Shown here one piece after another: positions 1 through 5,155 of a DNA stretch of 5,155 bases. The stretch is from the NCBI GenBank assembly GCA_036736205.1, contig DAINMX010000343.1, positions 1-5,155 on the forward strand. Reading direction: 5' to 3'. A program made the position numbers and the translations under genes. Numbering within the stretch: the first letter of the stretch is position 1; each line of letters starts with the position of its first letter. The notes beneath the pieces are model-generated. The model had not been told where the DNA came from and did no database searches. It saw nothing but the letters and a program-made list of their open reading frames with translations. This stretch comes from XYA12-FULL-58-9 sp001798605. GTDB taxonomy: Bacteria; Myxococcota; XYA12-FULL-58-9.

Positions 1-484
1 CAGGCGAAAGGCCAACCGTTACGAGGCTAAGGGCCTCTGCCACCGCTCCTTCGACGGCTTTGCTGTACTCGGACTCTGAATTCTTGCACCGTCCCTGGCC
101 GTTCTTGGACTCTTGTTCGTTGGTATCGATGAGGCTCGCAGTGAAGATGAACTCGCCACCTAGCCTCTTGGCACGCGTGGCCAACAAATACCGAACACCG
201 AGAGCGCCACCGAGTTCGACCGCACACGAAACGGAATTGCAGCCCATCGCGTCCTTGCGCTTTTCCTGGTCGAGCATGTTGTTCACGTCGTCCATCGTGA
301 CAACACGCATGACCTTCGCTCGGTCCACCGAAATCACCACGAGGTCGAACAGCGCGGACAAGATCTCCGTGTTGATCTTCTCGCCCTTCACCGGCGGGAT
401 AAACACCTTCTCTTTGGGCGGCGTCTGGGCCCGAGCGCTGGCCGTAATTGTAATGATCGAGACGAGAACCGGGACGATTCGCAT
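1..484 (-). CDS. Exported protein with conserved double-Cys 'GCxxxxC...GGALGV' block, C-terminus beyond window
   Basis: Reading the minus strand from the ATG at 484 gives 161 residues with no stop before the window edge, so the C-terminus is missing. Residues 1-19 look like a Sec signal peptide: MR, a hydrophobic stretch (IVPVLVSIITITASA), then ARA before Gln20 as a likely signal peptidase I site. The mature part is alpha/beta in style, with 'VTMDDVNNML' at 62-71, then Cys82 and Cys87 followed by 'ELGGALGVRYLLATRAKRLGG' (90-110) and 'FIFTASLIDT' (112-121). From memory, this pattern (a Cys pair, a 'GGALGV.Y+' strand, then 'l.LiD') recurs in exported myxobacterial and deltaproteobacterial proteins with a CsgG/TolB-N-like fold, where the cysteines may form a disulfide. 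That family link is an inference. AAGGGGG (489-495 on the complement) is the ribosome-binding site. The gene is divergent from the transfer genes, so it may be a neighbour rather than part of their function. Confidence 0.72.
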   Translation of the reverse strand, partial: MRIVPVLVSIITITASARAQTPPKEKVFIPPVKGEKINTEILSALFDLVVISVDRAKVMRVVTMDDVNNMLDQEKRKDAMGCNSVSCAVELGGALGVRYLLATRAKRLGGEFIFTASLIDTNEQESKNGQGRCKNSESEYSKAVEGAVAEALSLVTVGLSP

Positions 485-564
485 GGAGCCCCCTTCGGCG
501 AAATGAGTTTCCCACACCGGTGGGCGCAGGTGAAGAAGGCAGAAGATCTCAAGGAGTTGTGCGT

Positions 565-714
565 GGCAACCGCGGCGTCACGGCAACCGACTCCGGTACC
601 GCTACGGATACCGACACGGAGGCAGCGTGACCGAAGCCGACACCGCAACCGAAGCTGTTAGCCGTGACCGACGCCGACACAGCGACCGCCATCCGACACC
701 GTTACCGCCGACAC
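565..714. repeat. Degenerate CCGACAC / GCAACCG direct repeats
   Basis: CCGACAC occurs five times in just over 100 bases, at 611, 637, 674, 693 and 708, all in the same orientation. GCAACCG appears at 566, 583 and 645. The best pair of longer copies is 627-651 and 664-688, which match at 22 of 25 positions with a 37-base offset. Spacing between the short units is irregular (26, 37, 19 and 15 bases), so this is not a clean tandem array. It could be a decayed iteron or protein-binding cluster beside a replication or transfer origin, or simply low-complexity sequence. I cannot tell these apart by eye. Confidence 0.5.
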
Positions 715-1028
715 CGTGTTTGTGATCGAGAAAGGTCAGGCCATTCGCGGCACGGCGTACTCATGCTCTCTTGGCCTTGGCATAGAAACCAAATAGGGCG
801 CTCGCTGAGATTCCTGCTCGACTCATGAGACCAACAAAACCCTTTCTCAGGACCGACAATGCCACGCGAAGCGGAGCGGAGCGGCAAATCACATGGGAGC
901 GGCGAAGGCGGCGACCCACAACACTTTGCCCGAGGACCTGCGCAGCAGGCCGCAAGGAAGGTCCGCTTTCTGGGTTTCTCAGCGGGCTCTCTCATGTTTG
1001 ACCTAGTCGACCGCAATGGTGGTGTGAC

Positions 1029-1045
1029 GTGTCTGAATCTGACAC
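1029..1045. promoter_or_regulatory. Near-perfect 17-base palindrome, possible operator or relaxosome-protein site
   Basis: GTGTCTGA and its partner TCTGACAC surround a single central A. Seven of eight pairs match and one T/T mismatch sits in the middle of each arm. It lies about 50 bases left of the putative oriT hairpin and about 140 bases before the coupling-protein start. That would suit a repressor of the plus-strand operon or an accessory DNA-binding protein of the relaxosome. No binding family is identified. Confidence 0.35.
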
Positions 1046-1094
1046 ACGCCTCGTCCAAAATGCGACACGCCCAATCTCGCTGCACGCGAAACCA

Positions 1095-1122
1095 GGGACA
1101 TGCGGTTGGCATGTATCCTGCC
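1095..1122 (+). other. oriT: Putative origin of transfer (oriT) nick region, IncP/MOBP-like
   Basis: The sequence shows GGGACATGC (1095-1103), a five-base spacer GGTTG, then GCATGT (1109-1114), giving a perfect six-base inverted repeat ACATGC/GCATGT. The right arm runs directly into TATCCTGCC (1114-1122). The known IncP-type nic consensus is YATCCTG|Y; RP4 has a GGGACA-containing inverted repeat followed a few bases later by TATCCTG|CC, and T-DNA borders share ATCCTG|CC. By analogy the cut would fall between G1120 and C1121 on the plus strand. The position, in a non-coding region 64 bases upstream of a coupling-protein gene, is typical for oriT. The matching relaxase would be of the MOBP (TraI_RP4/VirD2) class and is not in this window. 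The match is by eye and short. Confidence 0.55.
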
Positions 1123-1184
1123 ACACGAGCGGATGCACATACCAACAGGCCAACTGATTGGTGGTGAATGAGGAGTGTCAAATC

Positions 1185-3347
1185 ATGCGTGAGTTACGAT
1201 CGGCAGGGGCGTTTGTCCGTGGTTGGGAGACGTTCAGCCATTTCTTCACAATGTTTCGCGCGGCGTCCTTGCGGCACCTTTTGATCTCAACGTTTCTGGC
1301 CTCCGCCGTATCCTGCGCGACAATGCTCGGCGACATGGGTGGCGAGCGCACTGCACTCAAAGGCTACACCAGCGCTGCCGTTTACAATTTTGTGTGGCCG
1401 AGCAAAACGGTGAGCATTGTGCTACCCGATGGCAGCAAGCCATCGCTGTCGGCAGCGGCAGCGTACGAAAAGTACGTTCAACACTTTGGTGGGCGAACGT
1501 ACGGATTCTTCTTCCGCATCTGGGCGTTGCGAGCACTATTGGCCTTTGTGCTCTTCGCACCACTTTTGGCCTGGGGGATGGTGACATTTGGTCGTTACCT
1601 ATCCAAAGCCCGCACATTGCGCGGCGCGCAACTCGTAGACACAACCAAAGAAGACCCCGACGCACCCAAATTGGACCGGGGTGTTTTGACGTTAGTTATG
1701 GCCTTCGGTGTGGGTGCCATCTTCGTTGTGCTCTTGCGATACGGGAGCATCGGGCCATTTCGGATTGCCATGAGCTACACCGCTGCGTGCCTCGCCTCAG
1801 TGAGCTCGGCGTTTGCGGGACTCTTGTCGGCGGATGGGTCAGGGAGCACCATCTGGGTTGCAAGCAACGAGGGTGCTGGGTTTTTGGCTCCTGAGGCCGC
1901 GATGCGGTTCCATCGGTTGCAGCTCGGTCATTCGCTTCTTGGTTTTGCAGCAATGCTCATCGTAGGCGGCGCTGGCGGGGTTTTCGCCACCCGCCTCGCA
2001 TTGCGACGAGTCCACAAGGACAAAGAGGAAGACACAGGGGCAAAATCACAACCCATATGCTTTGGGAAAGAAGAGCTGCCGGTCCAACTCGAGCCCTCGG
2101 GGATTCTGATTACGGGATCGATCGGTAGCGGCAAGTCAGTTGCCATCAAGGCCATCGCGGACACGATTCGGGCCCGCGAGCAGCGGGCCATCGTCAACGA
2201 CATCAAAGGCGACATGACGGCCCTCTACTACCGACCTAACCACGACATCATTCTCAATCCGCTGGACGAGCGATGCGCGCCTTGGACACCGTGGGCGGAA
2301 ATCCGCGACCGCTCCGATTTCGCGCGCCTGGCAAAGAGCCTTTTCCCGCCGATGGCAAACTCAAACGAGTTCTTTTCGGTGTCGGGAGCCTCACTGTTTG
2401 CCGCGATAATGGAGAAGGTGCCCGAGTACTGCAAGAAGCCCTCTAATCAAGAACTCGCCTACATTCTCACAAAGGCGACGATTGATGAGGTCGCAGAGGT
2501 CGTCAAAGGCACCGTCGCCGCGCGATACATGGAGTCGAAGACCGGCGACATGAGTTCCAATTTGCTCGCGACCCTGAGTGCCCAGCTCGAATCGTTGACG
2601 TATCTGCCCGACATTGCGGAGGGTCAGAAATCTTTCTCCCTGCGGGCATTCATGGAGGAAGAGAGCGACCGGTGGTTGTTCATTACCATGCGGCCCGAAG
2701 ATGAGGCGGTGCTGCGACCGCTTCTGACATGCTGGTATGACGTGGCTCTCGATGCGTGCTTGGGCCTGCCGGATGTGGACACGTCCTTGCCGGTCGAAAA
2801 ACAGCGTCGAATCTTCTGTCTCCTCGACGAGGTAACGAGACTTGGAAATCTCAGAGCGCTGCCTGGTGCTTTGCGCGAAGGACGAAGCAAGGGTCTCGCT
2901 GTTGCGTTGGGATTGCAATCGGTTGGGGACGTGCGATCGAACTATGGCCGCGACGTCGCCGAGGCTCTTTTGGGCCAGCCACAAACTGCGTTGGTCCTGC
3001 GAACCACAGAGCCAGATACTGCGAAATGGCTCGAGCGATTGCTCGGACGGGCTGAACGCGAGCGAACGGCAGAGTCCCAATCAATGGGTGCGAACAGCCA
3101 ACGCGACGGCGTCAGTTTGTCGCGGCAGATCAATACAAACGCGCTCGTGCTCGACACTGAGATTCAGACGCTTCCAGATCTGACAGCGTTTCTGAAGGTC
3201 GTGAACGAGCCCCTCAAGAAGTTGAGTTACACATGGAAGAAGGGCGCGCCCGGGCGCAACGAGCCCCCGCTGCCTGGGTTTGTTCAGCGGAAGACCTTGC
3301 CCGAGCCTCGGCGGCCCCCGTGGCTTCCTAAGATTGAGCATGAATGA
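1185..3347 (+). CDS. traD: Type IV secretion coupling protein, TraD/TrwB/VirD4 family, complete
   Basis: This 720-residue membrane ATPase would dock the relaxase-DNA complex to the conjugation channel and drive DNA export. Walker A is GSIGSGKS (311-318) and Walker B is IFCLLDEV (543-550, Asp548-Glu549). F-TraD-like signatures follow in the expected order: NDIKGD (338-343), 'DIILNPLDERCAPW' (354-367), 'LGLQSVGDVRSNYG' (575-588), 'RDGVS' (640-644) and 'IQTLPDLTAF' (660-669). TM1 (about 31-49), a periplasmic loop and TM2 (about 112-137), then RGAQLV (146-151), match the usual N-terminal anchor. About 120 extra residues with further hydrophobic segments (166-186, 192-214, 248-271) then intervene before the FGKEELP strand (293-299). 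F-TraD's long acidic tail is absent. I chose ATG 1185 because AGGAG (1171-1175) sits nine bases upstream; an in-frame TTG at 1158 has no such site. It is the first gene of the plus-strand cluster. Confidence 0.93.
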   Translation: MRELRSAGAFVRGWETFSHFFTMFRAASLRHLLISTFLASAVSCATMLGDMGGERTALKGYTSAAVYNFVWPSKTVSIVLPDGSKPSLSAAAAYEKYVQHFGGRTYGFFFRIWALRALLAFVLFAPLLAWGMVTFGRYLSKARTLRGAQLVDTTKEDPDAPKLDRGVLTLVMAFGVGAIFVVLLRYGSIGPFRIAMSYTAACLASVSSAFAGLLSADGSGSTIWVASNEGAGFLAPEAAMRFHRLQLGHSLLGFAAMLIVGGAGGVFATRLALRRVHKDKEEDTGAKSQPICFGKEELPVQLEPSGILITGSIGSGKSVAIKAIADTIRAREQRAIVNDIKGDMTALYYRPNHDIILNPLDERCAPWTPWAEIRDRSDFARLAKSLFPPMANSNEFFSVSGASLFAAIMEKVPEYCKKPSNQELAYILTKATIDEVAEVVKGTVAARYMESKTGDMSSNLLATLSAQLESLTYLPDIAEGQKSFSLRAFMEEESDRWLFITMRPEDEAVLRPLLTCWYDVALDACLGLPDVDTSLPVEKQRRIFCLLDEVTRLGNLRALPGALREGRSKGLAVALGLQSVGDVRSNYGRDVAEALLGQPQTALVLRTTEPDTAKWLERLLGRAERERTAESQSMGANSQRDGVSLSRQINTNALVLDTEIQTLPDLTAFLKVVNEPLKKLSYTWKKGAPGRNEPPLPGFVQRKTLPEPRRPPWLPKIEHE

Positions 3348-3357
3348 GGTCTCGCTA

Positions 3358-3405
3358 ATGCAGGTTTCGAACGTCAATGAGATGAATGAACAAGGGCAGG
3401 GATGA
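3358..3405 (+). other. Possible 15-codon micro-ORF in the gap after the coupling-protein gene
   Basis: An ATG at 3358 opens a short frame encoding MQVSNVNEMNEQGQG that ends at TGA 3403-3405, overlapping an ATG at 3402 in ATGA style. That second ATG is in frame with the downstream 122-residue gene, which has a much better start at 3456. There is no clear Shine-Dalgarno before 3358. It may be a leader or coupling element, but most likely it is chance. Confidence 0.12.
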
Positions 3406-3455
3406 GTTGCGAGAAGTGTAGTGGACAAACCATCAAACCTTCACGGAGGTCTAAG

Positions 3456-3824
3456 ATGCCGGGTTATTTGATCAAGTACCACAAGCTCAAGGGTGTGTTG
3501 CTCGACCTAGTCGAGTTTCCAGATGGACACGAGCGCGCCGCCGAGTGGAATTGTGCGGTGCTGGAGCAGCGTGAGCCACACGAGACCGTGTTGCTCAAAG
3601 TAATCTACGCGGACAGTCTCGCGGCCTTCAAATACAGCGCCTATTTCCTCGCGCACAAGGACGACAATCCTCCACCGTTGCGCAAGGCAACGCCCGCCGA
3701 GCTCCGGCTCAATAGCGTCGAGAAGTACGACGAAGAGATGGGCATCTCGGCCGAGGAAAGCCTCGCCTTCCGACGTCAACTCCAAGAGCGCACCCAAGAG
3801 CTTCTCAAAGCACAGGGCCAGTAG
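3456..3824 (+). CDS. Hypothetical 122-residue protein in the transfer gene cluster
   Basis: I do not recognise this family. The start at ATG 3456 is chosen because GGAGG (3445-3449) lies six bases upstream; an in-frame ATG at 3402 would add 18 residues (MSCEKCSGQ...) but has a poorly placed ribosome-binding site. No signal peptide or membrane segment is visible, so it is probably cytoplasmic. Residues 1-66 look alpha/beta, with strands such as YLIKYHKLKGVLLDLVEF and ETVLLKVIYA, and an aromatic patch 'FKYSAYFLAH' (58-67). A Pro-rich hinge (DDNPPPL, 69-75) leads to a charged, Glu/Gln-rich C-terminal helix (about 78-120), possibly a coiled coil. It starts 108 bases after the coupling-protein stop and ends 31 bases before the next gene, so co-transcription is likely. 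An accessory role in transfer is a guess from position only. Confidence 0.8.
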   Translation: MPGYLIKYHKLKGVLLDLVEFPDGHERAAEWNCAVLEQREPHETVLLKVIYADSLAAFKYSAYFLAHKDDNPPPLRKATPAELRLNSVEKYDEEMGISAEESLAFRRQLQERTQELLKAQGQ

Positions 3825-3855
3825 TTCCCCATCACAAACCCACGGAGCTATTCCA

Positions 3856-5155
3856 ATGGTCCTAAATCATAATGAGCGCGCGCGCCTGAACGAACTTGGG
3901 GAAGCACTCAAAACCGACTTCCCGTCCGCAGCGAAGGTGTTCCGGGAATGGTGCGCCGAGATTGCTCCGCGATTGAAATATCTGAAGGACAATCTACCCA
4001 ACCGATTCGGTGCCGCGGTCGCAGAAACACAGGCTGAAATACTGACCCCTTTCGAGGCGGTCGTGCAGATGCAGCGGACGGGCAAGAGCCTGTCTGAGTT
4101 GGACATCGTGTCAGTGCGGGTGTTGGTTCACAATCGCGAGCAACAACTGACGCTGGTTGAAGGTTTCTCGAAAGCTGTCGAGCACCGAGGATTCCCTTGC
4201 GAAAAGCGTGATTACACTCAGGATTTCTCAGAAGGCCAGCTTGGCGCAGAAGTACGATACCCCCTCGGTGAGATCGCCGTTCAAATGCAAGTGCGCACCG
4301 AACTACAAGAGCATTTGAACGGCATTGCCGAACACATCAACCTCCTGCACCAGGGAAATGTCCCCCAAGAGAGCCAAAATCTATTGCGGAATCTCGCCGC
4401 ATGGACGGCTCAGGCCGAGGCCGGGATCGAGCCGCAACAAATGCGGCAAGGCCTCATTGATCTCGATGTTGGCGCAGCGAACACCGTTGTTCGCAAAGAA
4501 ATCGAGAAACATATCGCAGGCCTGAGTTTGGAACGAGACAAGGTCCAGCAGCGCCAAGTGCAACGGCCTGCACTGAAGCAGGCACCCCGACAACTACCCG
4601 TTGCGCAGCTCATTTGGCGAAAGACGAGAGTTCTTGGTAAGCCACCGGCCCAGGAGCCCAGCAGGCTGGGGTTAGGTGGGGTGCGTGAAGTCGCGGCACC
4701 AGAGCCGTATAACGTTCCTTTGCCACCAAAGCTACTCGCGCCTGAGCTCGGGAAGGACTTCCAAATCGGTCGTGAGCAACTGCGAGCAATGGTGTTCACC
4801 AAGAAGTTGTCAGCAACGGAACAATTGAAGTTTGACAAAGCGATGTTGGAGCAACGCGACGAGTACATCAAAATTGCGAATTCGCCAAAGATGGATTTCT
4901 CAGAGGTTTTTCAGAGATTGCCGGAGGTGCAAGAGGCACTCGCGAAGGGGAGGGCGCTCGAAGAGCTGCAGGCTGAACCCAAGCTCATGCTTGCGGCCGA
5001 ACGAGAAACCGAGAGACACAATTCCTCCCGTGGGCATTGTCGAGATCTGCTCGTGATCGGGGCGGAGCGATTTGAGCAAGCTGAGAAATTTGTGCAGGCG
5101 CTCGAAGGGCCAGCGCTAGAGCTGGTCTCGAAGATGCACGTGGCCCAAAAGCGAC
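3856..5155 (+). CDS. Large protein with degenerate RelA/SpoT-like domain, C-terminus beyond window
   Basis: From ATG 3856 (GGAG at 3844-3847, eight-base spacer) the frame stays open to the right edge: 433 residues without a stop. 'MQRTGKSLSELDIVSVRVLV' (72-91) resembles the 'KMQ+KGKS..EL.D..aVRvIV' block of (p)ppGpp synthetases, and 'VQMQVRTELQ' plus 'GIAEH' (142-160) resembles their 'VEIQIRT...aEiEH' block. The order and spacing fit one RelA_SpoT-type domain at about 25-165. The key Asp is kept (Asp83). The catalytic Glu of 'EIQIRT' is Gln143, the Lys before 'MQ' is Gln71, and neither an R.K motif nor a GY.SLH motif is present. A synthetase that no longer makes alarmone is therefore likely. 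Residues 165-235 are helical and Gln-rich, 236-300 are Pro-rich and probably a linker, and 300-433 are charged helices. It follows the 122-residue gene by 31 bases. The RelA/SpoT link is by eye; existence of the gene is much surer. Confidence 0.8.
   Translation, partial: MVLNHNERARLNELGEALKTDFPSAAKVFREWCAEIAPRLKYLKDNLPNRFGAAVAETQAEILTPFEAVVQMQRTGKSLSELDIVSVRVLVHNREQQLTLVEGFSKAVEHRGFPCEKRDYTQDFSEGQLGAEVRYPLGEIAVQMQVRTELQEHLNGIAEHINLLHQGNVPQESQNLLRNLAAWTAQAEAGIEPQQMRQGLIDLDVGAANTVVRKEIEKHIAGLSLERDKVQQRQVQRPALKQAPRQLPVAQLIWRKTRVLGKPPAQEPSRLGLGGVREVAAPEPYNVPLPPKLLAPELGKDFQIGREQLRAMVFTKKLSATEQLKFDKAMLEQRDEYIKIANSPKMDFSEVFQRLPEVQEALAKGRALEELQAEPKLMLAAERETERHNSSRGHCRDLLVIGAERFEQAEKFVQALEGPALELVSKMHVAQKR

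Larger units (their letters stand above)
485..1184. other. Long divergent intergenic region with repeats, palindrome and putative transfer origin
   Basis: About 700 bases separate the divergent genes starting at 484 (minus) and 1185 (plus). Open frames here, such as 859-1167 plus and 702-1181 minus, are rich in Arg, Cys, Ser and Pro, lack recognisable motifs and lack convincing ribosome-binding sites, so I treat them as non-coding. What the region holds: a CACCGGTG palindrome in the leader of the minus gene (515-522); degenerate CCGACAC/GCAACCG repeats (about 565-714); three tandem AGCGG units (870-884); a 17-base near-palindrome (1029-1045); and the hairpin plus TATCCTGCC of a candidate oriT (1095-1122). 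I found no promoter with both boxes well matched, although promoters for both flanking genes must lie here. Confidence 0.6.

Noticed and set aside
60..506. Plus-strand open frame of 148 codons and minus-strand frame at 27-515
   Set aside because: Both are shadows of the minus-strand gene starting at 484, which alone has a signal peptide, a conserved-looking core and a ribosome-binding site.
511..524. CCCAC/GTGGG hairpin (with CACCGGTG inside) in the leader of the minus-strand gene
   Set aside because: Only five pairs with a four-base loop and no T run; too small to call a terminator or operator.
1000..1010. GACCTAGTCGA repeated at 3504-3514
   Set aside because: An 11-base match with the second copy inside a coding sequence; no further similarity around either copy, so probably chance.
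998..1026. TTGACC as a -35 promoter box
   Set aside because: No acceptable -10 box lies 16-18 bases downstream; the bases there are GGTGTG.
859..1167. Plus-strand open frame of 102 codons just before the coupling-protein gene
   Set aside because: Its composition is unlike a real protein, it has no good ribosome-binding site and it runs through the palindrome and the oriT-like site.
702..1181. Minus-strand open frame of 159 codons
   Set aside because: Rich in Cys, Arg, Ser and Pro with no motif; it covers the putative oriT and the ribosome-binding site of the plus-strand gene.
2391..3080. Minus-strand open frame of 229 codons inside the coupling-protein gene
   Set aside because: It lies opposite the Walker B half of a clearly conserved ATPase and has no recognisable features; antisense frames of this size are common in GC-rich genes.
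4410..4871. Minus-strand open frame of 153 codons and small plus-strand frames at 4325 and 4832
   Set aside because: All overlap the 433-codon open frame that starts at 3856, which has a ribosome-binding site and domain-like sequence.

Overview
This window looks like part of a conjugative or mobilizable element in a Gram-negative bacterium. A deltaproteobacterial or myxobacterial host is my best guess. That guess rests mainly on the leftmost gene, a secreted protein with a double-cysteine 'GCNSVSC...ELGGALGVRYLL' block of a style I associate with Myxococcota. The DNA is moderately GC-rich by eye (not counted), lower than typical for myxobacterial chromosomes, which would fit an acquired element or plasmid.

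Layout: (1) 1-484, minus strand, an exported protein cut off by the left edge. (2) 485-1184, about 700 bases with no convincing gene. It holds a patch of degenerate CCGACAC repeats (about 565-714), a near-perfect 17-base palindrome (1029-1045) and, closest to the next gene, a hairpin followed by TATCCTGCC (1095-1122). The last of these closely resembles the nick region of IncP/RP4-type transfer origins and Ti-plasmid T-DNA borders. (3) 1185-3347, plus strand, a complete TraD/VirD4-type coupling ATPase with an unusual extra hydrophobic block inserted between its normal membrane anchor and the ATPase domain. (4) 3456-3824, an unrecognised 122-residue protein. (5) 3856 to the right edge, a long open frame (433 residues, no stop) whose N-terminal half carries sequence resembling the RelA/SpoT nucleotide pyrophosphokinase fold, but with most catalytic residues replaced or missing.

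The three plus-strand genes are closely spaced (108 and 31 bases apart), each with its own Shine-Dalgarno sequence, and are probably one operon. A coherent reading is a transfer origin next to the gene for the motor that delivers the relaxase-DNA complex to a type IV secretion channel, followed by two accessory genes. No relaxase or channel gene is visible, so they would have to lie outside the window. The two points most worth following are the predicted oriT and the degenerate RelA/SpoT-like protein encoded with a conjugation motor.
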